Position numbers and translations under genes: made by a program. A stretch of DNA of 64,000 nt from Steinernema hermaphroditum. Its lineage: Eukaryota > Nematoda > Chromadorea > Rhabditida > Steinernematidae. Where the stretch lies: NCBI GenBank assembly GCA_030435675.1, contig CM059621.1, positions 17,236,001-17,300,000 of the forward strand. The letters run 5' to 3'. Under the pieces are notes generated by a model. That model was given only the letters and a program-made list of their open reading frames with translations. It was not told where the DNA came from and did not search any database. Below are positions 1 to 11,443 of this stretch, piece after piece (position 1 is the first letter of the stretch; every line of letters begins with the position of its first letter).

Positions 1-3000
1 CCCACGCCGAGGGATTGACAATCAAGAAGATCGACGAGGCCGACGAGTGCAAACCCAAGTGCCCCAGCCACGCCAGATGCCAGAAAAGTGTCTGCTTCTG
101 CAATGCAGACATTCCCCCAGACGTAGACGACTGTATTCCTACGGTAGACGGCCACTGTGCCCGAAATGAAGACTGCCCCGAGAATACCGTATGCCTGCAC
201 GGGCTGTGCGCATGCCTGAGGCCTCACATGGCGGTCGGCGACGCTTGTATCCGCGTGAAACTCCCCGGGGAGCGCTGCGACGTCGCCGTCGACCTCTGCG
301 ACGAACTGAGCGTCTGCAGGAACGGCACCTGTCAGGGCCCGGTCAGGCCGGGATCCTCGTGTGTGGCCGGAAGAGAATGTGGCTTCGGGGCGAAATGTGT
401 GGAGGGATATTGTGTCTGTCGGGGAAGGGCTACGGTAGATGGCTGTCTCGTGCAGGAGGAGAAGAAGACGGGCGCCGAGGGGGACAGCTGCAGCACGAGT
501 CAGGACTGCGCCATGGAGTTGGTGTGTGTGGAAGGAGTCTGTAGCTGCATGGGAGGGTCCTGCTCGAGGAGAGTCCTCAGAGGTTGGTCAGGGAGGCACT
601 GGAATGAAAAGCACCGCTTGCATGCACTAACACCGGCGCGTGCAGATCTAAAGGAGGGAACGTTTCAGACACCACGATGCTCACGGCGCCGCCCGGAGGC
701 AGCTGCTCCGAGATCGAGGAGTGCTCCGGAGGATCGGTGTGCAGGGAGGGATGGTGCGTCTGTCCCGACGCCTCGATGGTGGTCCAAAGGGGCATTTGTG
801 TCCAGTCGAAGCCTACTACGTCTAAGGTTGGTTTGAGGGTACCGTCGTTGCTTCTCTCGATTCTCTTATATCCAAAACTGAGTGATTATCCAGAGTCACT
901 TCTGTCTGATCCTATGAAACGGTCTGCTTTCAGGCGGTGACTCCGGTCCAAATCACGGACCTCGACACCCTCTCGGCCACCTCTCCATCACCCTCCACGC
1001 CCTCCTCCTACCACCGGGGCTCCCTCTCGTCGCGCAAGGCGGCTCCCGGAACGAATTGCGGTCCCCTCGACGAATGCGTCGGCGGCGCCTCCTGTATCGA
1101 GGGCCAGTGCATCTGTCCGGCCGGCACCCACGCCTCCACTCAAAGCGGCCGTTGCGAACCCAGCGAGACGTCAGGTACCGTAATCCTCCGGTTTTCTCAT
1201 CCCCGGCCCACCCACCGTAACCCTAACCGCTTGCTTACGCTTCCGCTCTTAACCAAGCTTAACGTTTAAGTAGTGCCGCAAACTTACACTCCGAAGATCT
1301 CGACGTACAGTATCACCGAATACAGTACCCCGGCGCCGTCCATGGTGCCGGACTACGGTAATTCGATCGAAGAGGACGACTGCGCGGCCGTGGGTCTGAT
1401 CTGTCGCGGCGGGACCATCTGCGTGGACCAAACCTGTCAGTGCCCAAAAGACTTCATCCTGCACAACGACCAATGCGTCCCGCCACGACCCAAACGGCCG
1501 TTTAACAAAAGACGTGGGAAGAGCTGGTCGCCCGGTGAGTTCGCCGCTTCTCGCTGTGCGCCGCTTCTGCTTTGTGCACTTACAGTACTAAGGCTAAGCC
1601 ACTTGTAGAACTAACTGACCTAAAGATCTAAAAAAATAACCCGAATTACAAGAAAAAGAATGGTTGAGAAATGGTTGAGAAAAGGTTGAGTGATTCTCCT
1701 TTTTAGAATGAACGCATTTACATATCGCCAAACGGTGGTATACGAGTACGATGCCAACCAAGCATTTGTCCACATGGCGCAGCAGGTAGACCATCTGCCT
1801 GCCATGTTTGGAGTTCGCAGGTTTGGATCTGCGCTCCGTCCTTCCATTTTTTTTTCAGCGAACACCTATAACACAATGTTTTTGGTCGATATTATGATAA
1901 TATTTTTGGTTGGAATGTCGGATGATAATTAGATACTCGGTCTTCTCTTCTTTAATTTTAATGAGATTCTTCCATCCACATACATGTCTGTGAAAGCGTT
2001 CTTCCATCTATGGACATAGAGATCGTATCAAAAGCGTGATTCGAAAAAGTTATTTTTTGAGGAATACCATTTCCCAATTTAGATCTTAATCTTCAACGAC
2101 CTAACACAATTGAAATGTAACATTTAACGACACCAGAATTGGCCATAACGTTGGTGGATTTCTTGATCATAACTATGAAGTGCGTTTAATTTCAGGTGTG
2201 AAGTACGCACGTCCCAACGAGCCCTGTTCGCGGGGCGAAACGTGCACCGGCGGATCGGTCTGCATCGACAAAAAGGTACACTCAGCCCTGGAAATATTCT
2301 CTAATCGCAAGGTGTGTCCTAACGTTTCCTTTAACGTCTACTTGAGTAATATCCGAGTTAATGGGCTTTCAGCTTGCATGGTAGCTTTGGATTGGCTCAC
2401 GTGCATGTTTTGGATCGTTACTGATATGTCTAAGGTTACTGTATGACTAAAAAGAACGCTAAAAAACGACCCTGACATAAGAGTCCATTTGCCTGAGAAA
2501 TTAACATATCGTATGCATCTAATATCCATGGCCATCATGCCGCCAACTAGGTCCCAACACGATAAACCCTGTTCCAGACCTGTCTATGTCCCTCATCGGC
2601 CCCTGTTCTCCGCGAAAACGCGTGCATCGCCAGCGACGAGAAGCCTCTTCTCCAGGTCCGAACCGCGGGACCCGGAGAACAGTGCGACACCGAAGTGAGC
2701 TGCACCGATGGATCCTAGTAGGCAGTGCCCTAACCACACCCACGACTACCGTACTTTCCAGCTGCTACAACGGTCTCTGTCGATGCCAGGGAGGCTACAT
2801 CTCCTACTCGGGACGATGCATCAAACTGCCCTCCATCACGGGTCCCTCGACGACGGAGCCGACGACCGCGGCGCCGACAATCCAGGTGGGACCGGAGCAG
2901 CCCTGCGGCGAGGGAAGAGAGTGCACCGGCGGGTCCACGTGTGATGTCTCCACAGGACTCTGTCAGTGTCCCTTGGGCCACGTTGCCATGGGTGGTCAGT

Positions 3001-3737
3001 GTGTGAGGTCGCAGACGACGAACAGTCCGGCGACGACCTCCTATGTTATGGCCGCTCCTAAGCCAGGTAGGGGAGAATTATTTTTTCCTATCCAACACCA
3101 TTTCATAGAACGCTTAAATCTGCTCACATCTTACTTCTTCTTAATTACAGGCGAATGTTCCGACGACACACAATGTGGCGCCAACAGCAACTGCGTGGTT
3201 GGACGCTGCAAGTGTCGTCCGGGCTACGACCTCAAAGACGGCGTCTGCGCCCTCCAAGAAAGTAAGTCCCGCGTCGCACAGTCACCAGAGCCTAACCACA
3301 AGACGATTAACTCGTTTCCTCTCAAGCGCCGCTCCTCTATCCTTCCACTCCTTCTTCTTCTTGGGTAGTAGACGCCCTTCTGTGTCTATGAATGTGCATA
3401 TAGTTAATGATAAAGCACTTCTGATTAACTCTTCTCTGACAAAACTTCTGATTAACGCCGTTTAGACGTCGAGTTCTCCACGAGCTTCTCGCGGCCTCGC
3501 GTCAAGGGTCCGCCCATCAGAAGACCGTCCGGCGCGTCGACGCCGCCACGAGTCCTCTCGGCGCTGCGGGTGGCGACGCCGGGTGTCGGCGTCTGTCCGC
3601 CTGGCAACGAGCCGCTGAAGGACGACGGCGGCCGCCTGGTGGTGTGCAACGGCGTCGAGCCGAACTGCCCACCCCGCTCCTACTGCTACGTGACCGGACT
3701 CGCCAGCGCCGACTACAACTGCTGCAAGTCGTGGTGA
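1..3737 (+). CDS. EB-module cysteine-rich secreted-type protein, 5' partial
   Basis: Nine exons can be read: to 582, 669-826, 934-1174, 1271-1534, 2196-2275, 2578-2717, 2762-3066, 3151-3261 and 3466-3737 (TGA). Every junction keeps phase with GT-AG signals. The product is a string of EB-like modules (pattern C..G..C....C.C..G......C), for example [15 protein letters not shown] and [17 protein letters not shown], separated by Ser/Thr/Pro linkers. The last exon encodes a different Cys-rich domain opening [13 protein letters not shown] and ending CCKSW. EB modules are a nematode extracellular family; a cuticle or matrix role is inference. The start lies upstream of the window. The exon ending at 3261 is in phase both with the terminal exon at 3466 and with the exon at 4464, so this is probably the short form of a longer deacetylase gene. 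Confidence 0.8.
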
Positions 3738-4463
3738 TCTCCTTCTTCTCCTTCTCGCCGTCGGTGCTCTCACCCCCACCCTTTCCGCCTCTTCATCGCA
3801 TCTATTAATTCGTTGGATCGATTGTTTTATTTGTACATTGTGCCGAGAGGATTCCTAATAAAGTCGAACTATTCGATCGCACTTGTGAGCACCGCCACTG
3901 CCGATCGTGCATTACTAATGCTTACACATCGACATGCACAGTGAGTATACGGTCCGACCGATTTGGGTTCTAAATCAGTCTTCTTCGAATTTGTTATATC
4001 CATATTCTCGCTTTCCAGGGGGGAGAACTTTCTAAAGGAAGTGAAAGGTGGTCAAAATTGACTGTGAATAATGACTCTATGTCGATATCATCCTGGATTT
4101 GGGAAGATATTGGAGGATTCAAGCTCTCTTGAGGTCACCATATGATCTGTGCTATGTTTTGGATCATCAAGATCATTAGCACTGAGTTTCGAGCAGTTTG
4201 TCGTCAAAGGATAGGTCAAAGTGTCAATCAGAGGCCGCTCAAACTCTGCCGGAATATTGCCTCGAGTAGTACTGCCAAATTTCAGCCGAATCGGTGATGC
4301 ACACTTTCGACCGGTGTCTTGTGAAGATCTTGATACGTTTTTGCGACACTTAGGTACAGATTACAGTCTCAGCAAGTGGTATGGACGGTCTAGCACCACT
4401 TACATAACCAACCATTAATCTTGCACACCTCTAGTCCAGAGCATTGACGCAGAATTCGCTTAG
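3738..4463 (+). other. Gap between the EB terminal exon and the deacetylase exons
   Basis: It contains the 3' UTR of the short isoform and otherwise no convincing coding potential. It ends in an acceptor (CGCTTAG, 4457-4463). If the long isoform exists, it is part of an intron of about 1.2 kb running from 3262 to 4463. Confidence 0.5.
3857..3862 (+). terminator. Poly(A) signal of the short EB isoform
   Basis: AATAAA lies 120 bp after the TGA at 3735-3737. It supports a genuine transcript end here, even though the exons of the deacetylase part follow on the same strand. Confidence 0.6.
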
Positions 4464-6837
4464 AACTCAGAGAGCAACTGATGCTCGGTGCCCCGTGCAC
4501 CCCGCGCGACCTCTGTCCACCCAACGCTGCCTGCATCCAGCGACTCTGTGTGTGTCGTCCGGGATTCTACGCTCTGGAGGACCAGTGTCTCGAGGGAAGA
4601 GCGCCTCAAGTGTCCGTCGCTCCTCCTGTGGCGAGAATCGCGGGAAGAATGCGGAAGTACGGCTCGAATTGTGGACGGTTCGACGACTGCGGCGGAGGCG
4701 CCGAGTGTTCGGAGGGGAAGTGCCGATGTCCGTCGAAGTACGTGATGATCCAGGGAAGGTGCCGGATAGGTAGGATCTGGAAGCGGTGAGGCGTAAAAGC
4801 AGGATCCTTCAGAGGCCCTCTCGAAGGGAATCTCCATCGCCGGGGCCGACTGCAGCAGAGGACAAATCTGCGTCGGAGGATCTGTCTGCGACTACAACAC
4901 AAAGACGTGCATCTGTGCCGCTGGACATGTCCACAGATGGGGAGTCTGTAGATCTAAAGGTAGGGGTCCAAACTGGCTCTCTGGAACCCCACATCTTCTA
5001 GACGCCCTCAACCTCATCCCAGTGGGAAGGGCCTGCTCCAATGGCGACATCTGCGACTCCGGTCTCCAATGCATCAAAGGAACCTGTGCGTGTGGCCGAG
5101 GACGCGACATCTCCGACGGCTACTGTCGCTCCGCCAACTCCGATGTCCGTCTCTGGAACGGAAGCGGACTCCAGTTCTCATCAAAGCCCCAAAAGGATCG
5201 ACCGCTGGCCCAAAACTGTCCCGAAGACCCAGGGAAATGTCGTCTTCCCCACTGCTTCTGTTCTAAAACAGGTACAGTACACCGTCTATGACTACCGTAT
5301 CCATAATAATTAGGCAAAACCCCACCGGGAAATCTCAGAATAGACGAAGTTCCCCAATTCGTCGTTCTTACTTTCGACGACGCTGTCAACGCGCGCACCA
5401 TGACCGACTACAAGAAGCTCTTTGGCGCTGTCCGTTACCGTAATCCGAATGGATGTCCAGCGAAGGCGACTTTCTTCGTGTCGCACGAGTGGACGAACTA
5501 CGATCTCGTCCAGTGGCTTAGCGAAAATGGCCACGAAATCGCTTCCAATTCGATCACGTAAGTCTGTCAGGGATTGGACATTATTAGGATTACGGTAACT
5601 GACCATCATCGGACGGTCTGTTTCTGCAAAAACGACTACTCTTCGAAAAGAAAGCAAAACAGACTCCTGTCTGCTTTTTCGGCGCTTACTGCGCCATACA
5701 CCGTACCCTTATCCGGTCAGTCGCGCCGAGACCCATCACCAGTTGGAGCGACTGGCTCCGCTGAAATATCGAAACACTGAAATCATTTTTGTGCTGGAAA
5801 TCAGTGTGAATCGGTGGGAAACGGATGGACAGGACAGGCCCCCTTCTGCAGCGTTTGACTATTTATCACACTATCTTGTCTATCTGACAGGCGCTGATAC
5901 CCCCCTGTCTTCAGACACGTTTCCCTCCAAAACATGGGGAAAACGAGATGGCTCAACGAGATGGACGGCCAGAGGAGGATTCTGGCGAAGTTCGGCAACA
6001 TCGCCGAGGAGAAGATCGTCGGAATGCGCTCCCCGCAAACGACTTTAGGCGGTGACGGGCAGTTCGAAATGATACAGCGCGCCGGATTCATTTACGACAA
6101 CTCCGTCACGGCGCATCCGGCTCTCCACGAAGCGCCTTTCTGGCCACAGACGCTCGACTTCAAGTTGGCCTGGCCGTGCAGCCAAGTCGACTGTCCCAAC
6201 GGGTAAGAGGGCTGCTTCTTGAGAGGAGAGTGGATGAGCGAAAACGTTCAGGACGTTCCCGGGAGTGTGGGAGATTCCGATGAATCTCTTTCAAGGGAAC
6301 TACGTCAGCGAAGAGGACACTTTCAGGGCGGCGGCGATGCTCCGGGGCGCCGTGGAGCTGAACGCCTCGGTAGCGCACCTGGAGAACCTGATGATGACGA
6401 ACTTCGAGCGGTCCTACAGCGCCAACAGAGCGCCCTTCGTGCTCACTTTGAATGCCGACTTTCTCCAACTCGACGACAGCACTCGGGGAATGGACGCACT
6501 TACCGGGTACGGCGATTCAGTTCTCCTCTCTGCTATCGTAATACATTTCAGATTCCTTGACAAGGTCTCCAAACACAGAGACGTCTACTTCGTCACTCTC
6601 CAGCAGCTGATCGAGTGGATGCGCCACCCCATCCCCCTCGACCAGATGACCCAGGCCAACTATCTCCGCTGTTCCAATGTCGGCGCGCCGAAGTCCCAAA
6701 CAGCCTGCAGGAAGCCAAACAAGTGCATGTACCGCACACCCCATCTGAATAGTCCCGAAAGACAGTTCGAAACGTGCAATCTCTGTCCGGACTACTATCC
6801 CTGGGTTGGAAATCCACTTGGTTCGGTCGTGTTTTGA
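4464..6837 (+). CDS. EB modules plus chitin-deacetylase-like domain
   Basis: Exons 4464-4769, 4813-4959, 5002-5271, 5314-5557, 5915-6202, 6252-6506 and 6552-6837 join in phase. Three or four EB modules (for example CSRGQICVGGSVC) precede a short Cys-rich patch (KCRLPHCFC) and a polysaccharide deacetylase (NodB, carbohydrate esterase 4) domain. Motif 1 is LTFDDAVN with both aspartates. Motif 2 reads HEIASNSITH, where the first zinc His of H(S/T)xxH is Asn. Motif 3 is GMRSPQTTLGG and is followed by FIYDNS. Family enzymes de-N-acetylate chitin in extracellular matrix; with one ligand changed, activity here is uncertain. There is no ATG with a signal peptide at the 5' end, and the phase matches the exon ending at 3261, so this is most likely the 3' half of the upstream EB gene. 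An ATG at 4482 would be a poor independent start. Confidence 0.82.
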
Positions 6838-7120
6838 TGCAATTGACGAGTTTTTTAACTGGTAGTGAGTTTTAATGATATCGTAATACCTCTTATCGAT
6901 GTAGATAAATTTTGCAGAAATATCCTTTTTATTATCCTATCCTTTTTATTGGTAAGTGTCTTTTGAGGGGTTGTGGGAGTATGGTTTAATGGACCTGTCG
7001 GTTACAGTGGGCTGCTTCGGGAAACAACGACATTGTTCTAGGATTGAAATTTATTTCTCCCTTCTTTCCACGGTTATAATTGCTTTTGCAGAACAAGAAG
7101 CGAAAGAAGAAGTTGAAGAC
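6838..7120 (+). other. Intergenic gap with a possible trans-splice acceptor
   Basis: About 250 bp separate the deacetylase stop from an unpaired acceptor TTTTGCAG ending at 7091. This spacing would fit a nematode operon, but no AATAAA is visible after 6837. No gene is seen in the gap. Confidence 0.35.
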
Positions 7121-7336
7121 ATGTTCGTAGACGAGACCCAAGTGATCGATGAAGAAAATACCGGGTCGATTGCGAAGGAAGAGGAGCGCTTCTCCAAAAG
7201 AAGACCCGTAGGCGATGGTACCGCGAAGCCCCGAGCGAAGAAGAACAACTTTGTTCGGCTGAACATGCGCAAGAAGATGTTCGTCAGAGGGCAGATGTCG
7301 GCGTCGGGCAAGAAAACCAAAGAGTCGTGTGGTTGA
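7121..7336 (+). CDS. Small basic protein, RecQ4/Sld2-like motif
   Basis: An ATG 30 bp behind the acceptor TTTTGCAG opens a 71-codon frame. The N-terminal half is acidic; the C-terminal half is basic and contains NNFVRLNMRKKMFVRG. That string resembles the conserved basic motif after the Sld2-like region of RecQ4 helicases, from memory of the family. If so, the gene is a fragment or a minimal Sld2-type replication factor, because there is no room for further exons between it and the deacetylase gene. The reading frame is open upstream to 6956, but that part has no coding character. It converges on the Maelstrom-like gene with 83 bp between stops. Confidence 0.35.
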   Translation: MFVDETQVIDEENTGSIAKEEERFSKRRPVGDGTAKPRAKKNNFVRLNMRKKMFVRGQMSASGKKTKESCG

Positions 7337-7419
7337 AGCCAGTAAAGGTCTGGTCATAGTTGCGGAAACTGTTTGTAGAAGATAACTGTTTTATTATACA
7401 CACAACAGCCACGCAAGAA

Positions 7420-9125
7420 TCAATTGATCAGGTCCAAATCGTAGGCGTCCTTCAGAGTGGAGAAAATTCCGAAGCAGGCACGACACGCGGCCATCGAAGC
7501 ACAGCATGGATTCAGGACTTTGCGGTGAAACGGACAAAAGAGTCGATTGTTCGCCTCACTGGGAGTGGAAGTCTAGAAAAGTGACTCTCTCAGTTGAGGG
7601 AGAGAAGAGGGAACACACCTCTTCATCTCCGAACTTCGGCGTTCCCAAAGATGCGAAGAGATTCGCGTAGTCGATGGCTTTGGCGTCTTCTTGAACGTGG
7701 CGTTTGAAGGCGTCGACGAAGGCGGACACAGAGACAAAGCGGTCGGGTGCCGTCGGGAAGTGCTCGTACTCGAGGCCCGTATCGCTCTTCAGATGTTCCA
7801 TGGCGCGCACAACCCAGTCGAGCTCGTGGTCGAGGCACACGATCCAGCGGTGTTCGGCATCGTTCCCAGGCAGAATAGGCTTTGTATCTAGATGTCTCCA
7901 TTACTTAGAAGTTTCTCATTCCTGACCAACCACTCAGATGCTGTACTACGGTAGCCGCGTTGATTTTCCCGTCGCGCAAAGTCGACGAGCGGATCTCGAA
8001 CTCGTCGTCGAACTCGAAGACTCCCTCGCGGTAGAGACCGACCTTCAGACCTTGATTCTGAGCCACTAGCGGCTCCACACGACCGAGAATTTCACCAATC
8101 ACCTAAGAAGAGTAATGCAACAGAGAAAGCACTTTCAAATTCGGACCTACGTCCTTCTTGTGCGTGAACTTAATGCCCATCTTCAACATAGTCTTGAGGT
8201 CGAGAGGAATCTTGTGTGTTTCTTTGCAGTTGAAGTTCGCTCGGAAACGGAGCACGTCGTTGGGAACATCCCAGGGTCCAATAACGGTAGAGTACTGCAA
8301 TGATGAAAGTTGAAGTAACTTCTATCTGCAAGAAGACCCACCAGATCGAGAATTCCGTGGCGGAGAGAGAATTCGACCAGGGCGATCTCCGCAGGGATCA
8401 CCTTCCTGTCGAGGTCGCCGTAGGTTTGCACCGACGCGAACAGAAAACGCGCCCTTTTCACGTCCGCCAAATGTTTCTGACCGAACGAGCGCAGCCAGAG
8501 GCCAATTTTCTCCGCATCCGAATCGCGCTTCGTCTTGGATCGGCTGTCAACGGCGGGACCACTTGTCTCGCGCTCCACTTGCACAGCACCGATATCGAAT
8601 TCGTCGACTTCACCATCGAAAAAGTCTTCATCCTCGTCTTCCGACGGAAGTGTCTTCGGCACTTTCTTCCCCTTTCGATTCTTCTCGGCGGCGCTCGTTC
8701 CTGCAACCAACTTCACACTCTGTGCCCGTTTTTGCCACACCTGAAGAGATACGATAATGGAAGGAAACAGATGAAGAGCTCACTTTCTTCTCCTCCTCGC
8801 TCATCTTGTTCCACAGAGGCTGTGCGCACTCGATCATCTTCGTGCGGAGCTTCCCGAAGGTGGCTGTGAGGAAGACGCGGTTCAGCCCTTGGTAGTCCTT
8901 CTTACGAGTGACCGACTCGCCGAAGAGAGAATTCGCGAACAGCCAGAAACCGGAAGGACGCGTGGGCAGCGATCGCTTCTTCTCGCGCGTCTTCCGCTCT
9001 CTCCACACGCGCTCCTCCTCAGAGCCGTCAGAGTCGGCCAGGGAAACTTGAGCGGCGGTGACGGAGAGCGCGTCCACTGCGCAGACGTCTGCGTGTGCAG
9101 AGGAAGATGGTCCCGGGGGATTCAT
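7420..9125 (-). CDS. Maelstrom-like protein: HMG box plus MAEL domain
   Basis: Six exons on the minus strand: 9125-8784, 8740-8342, 8294-8151, 8102 to about 7943, about 7882-7618, and about 7554-7420. The N-terminal part has an HMG-like stretch (FWLFANSLFGESV ... PLWNKMSEEEKK). An acidic linker (SEDEDEDFFDGEVDEFD) follows, then a region fitting the Maelstrom fold: IPAEIALVEFSLRHGILD, GPWDVP, NDAEHRWIVC, and near the end CPFHRKVLNPCCASM, supplying the E-H-C-H-C ligands typical of that domain. Maelstrom proteins act in piRNA-guided transposon silencing in the germ line. The final exon ends DLDLIN. Divergence is high, so the family call rests on order of motifs rather than overall identity. Confidence 0.65.
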
Positions 9126-9477
9126 TGTTGACGAGAAGACTCCAGCAACCGATCGCTGGGATACACGACACTCAACTGACGGTCGTTCCCGATGGGCGCT
9201 CGGCAGAGACTGTCTAGACAGAGACTCATATCCGCCGTGGAATGTTCTGGAAGGAGAATTTGTAGAAATGGGGAAAATGTGCGAGCAAAATGAAGCGAGT
9301 CAAGAGATCAGGAGCCAAACATCGCCAAATCCCACCCGACTTGTCACTTCCACGTAAGCAACCACAATACAAGAAGAGATATATGAAAAAGAGAAATGCT
9401 GCAACGCCGTCTGCAAAGTAAGAAACAAATAAACAAGAATCACTAAAGATTTTTATTTACGACAAACAGTAGGTTAA
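9126..9477. other. Intergenic region upstream of the Maelstrom-like gene
   Basis: It holds the 5' flank of the Maelstrom-like gene and the 3' end of the SET gene, with a minus-strand AATAAA at 9452-9457, 21 bp after the stop. No other gene seen. Confidence 0.5.
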
Positions 9478-10868
9478 TTATGTAATACCGTTTCGCCGCC
9501 GGCCCCTGCGCTTCCTATTTATCCCGAGCATTTTCAGTTTTTTGTTGGACAGCGTCAGCTTCCTTTTCAAGCCAGTAATCATACGCCTTGTGATGAGGAC
9601 TTCATACTTGAGCCTGGTGATCTTCCTCTCTATCTCTTTAAGCTTGCAGGCTTTGTTTGTGGGATCCGGGAGCAGGCAGTGCTCAGCGCCGCAGTAACAG
9701 AAGTCCAGCTTTTTTGATTCGATCGCTTCTGTCCACCACTCGATACCATAATTGATGGTGAGCTCCTCGTTGGCGGCGATGTTGCGGCTCGCGTAGAATC
9801 CCAAGTGCGGGATGCGTGCGATGCGATCATATTTGAAGAAGCGGAACGGTCGGAGATTCTCATCGCACGAGTGGTTGAAGAATCGTGACACGTTCCCATG
9901 ATAGAACGGGTCAATGATCACCAGCTCATCTTCGTCGTCCTGTAAGTAGAAGCTCAGCATTGCATACCATTGCTCACTCACCATTCTGTTGACGGAGTAC
10001 GTGTAACTCAGCACTCGGTTGTCCCTGATACTCTCTTCGTCGGTGTAGATATGGCCGACGAACTCACAGACGAACGTCCCGGCCGAGATTCCTTCTCGCA
10101 CGAAGCACGAGAAGCCCGTCTTCTCTGTCATTATGATTTCCACCCTGTGCTGGATTGCGTCGTTGATGTACTTCCGATCGCATCTCCCTTTGCACTTGCA
10201 CTGGCTGGAACACTCGACGAGCACATCCTTGCAGCACTGGATACTGCCGATCTGTCGCGGTGCGATCTTGCCGTCCTAAAGTTTCCAAAGTCACTTGAGG
10301 ATGCACCAGTTTCGACCATACTTCGATCGTGATTGTCGAGTGCTTCGCACAAGGGCACTTGTTCGCGACACAGTCCCCGTCTTCACAGTTGCAAAACTCC
10401 TAAGACGAATATCAAAAGTTGGTCTCGAGATGTGAAGGCTTACCGCGAATGTGTCCTTGTGGTCCACGTCGTCCGGGTAGCAGTTGATCTCGGAGTACTT
10501 GAAGTGGCGGTCCAGCCCATCGCCGTTGTACCTATTGATGATGCGAATCGGATATTTCGGTTGGAACTCCTTCATGCGTTCGTCGCGATATACCAAGTCC
10601 CTAGACGGAGCGATTATTGCCGGAAACCGATAAATTTCAAATACTCTATGACGAACGGACAACCCTTATTGGGTAGGTTAGCGAACCCTTCGGTGCCTTT
10701 CGCGTTAAGCTTTTTCTGTGGAGCTGGGGGTGGGTATGGGATGCGGCCGTTGGGCGTGCTGTCTTCATCGTTCGAGTCCGAATCCAGCGTGATGACTTCG
10801 CTAGTGCTGCTCGAGGCGCTTTCATCATCCGAATCCAGGGTGATGACCTCTATGTGGTTTCCCACCAT
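9478..10868 (-). CDS. SET-domain histone methyltransferase (Suv39-like), copy 1
   Basis: The minus-strand gene begins at ATG 10868, just behind an unpaired acceptor CGTTTCAG (a likely trans-splice site). The acidic N-terminus (VITLDSDDESASSS) is followed by a pre-SET Cys cluster (CNCEDGDCVANKCPCAKH; CSSQCKCKGRCDRKYI). The SET domain has GFSCFVREGISAGTFVCEFV, FFNHSCDENL and ELTINYGIEWW; the post-SET motif is CYCGAEHC. A basic coiled C-terminus ends at the stop, 9478-9480. An intron near 9980-9935 is clear; the exon 1/2 junction near 10630 is not resolved. The family methylates H3K9-type lysines on chromatin. The DY of the catalytic motif is NY here. It is a paralogue of the gene at 12296-14228. 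Confidence 0.85.
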
Positions 10869-11443
10869 CCGACTGAAACGAGATTCGGTGTTATTTGGAA
10901 TGTAGCGATCACGGTGGCAAAAGAGAACGATCCAAGCACTAGACACACCTGTAAACGCGGAACCCTACAAGTACGAATGGAACCAGCACTTCACCAGAAC
11001 GGCTGGTGAAGTGCTGGTTGAGAGAAAACCCGAAAAGTCAAACGGCATCTCAAGTCCGACCATCCAGCTGCTTGCTTGTCTGTTGCCAAAATGGGAAGCC
11101 GAGTGGGACCACCGCCTGCAAATGTCTGCATCAAGGGCAGCGTCTTGAACTTTCTTGTCGGGACCGAACACCGAAATTGATACAATTGCTTAGATCTCCA
11201 GATTCCCAGGTTTTTATTCTTTTCTTCGTTGCTCCTGTCAATTTTTAAGCTATATTTGTCCGTCAGATCTGTCTAGTCGTAGTCTTTTTTGGCATACGAT
11301 TGTATCACAACGTTCGGCTCAGGACCGACGGGAAGATTAGCGCTCAATACTCCACACGTGACGATTGTTGCGAGCGCCATCCCGAAAATTCGTCAGGCTC
11401 GCTCTGTATTTTCGTTCTCTCTGTCATGCATTTCACTTCAGCC
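10869..11443. other. Intergenic region between divergent SET and PPP1R11 genes
   Basis: It presumably holds both promoters. The only structure seen is the perfect hairpin at 10981-11019, listed separately. Confidence 0.45.
10981..11019. repeat. Perfect 17-bp inverted repeat with 5-base loop
   Basis: AACCAGCACTTCACCAG (10981-10997), loop AACGG, then the exact reverse complement (11003-11019). It lies about 110 bp upstream of the SET gene start. It might be a small-RNA hairpin, a dyad binding site or a transposon remnant. Confidence 0.8.
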
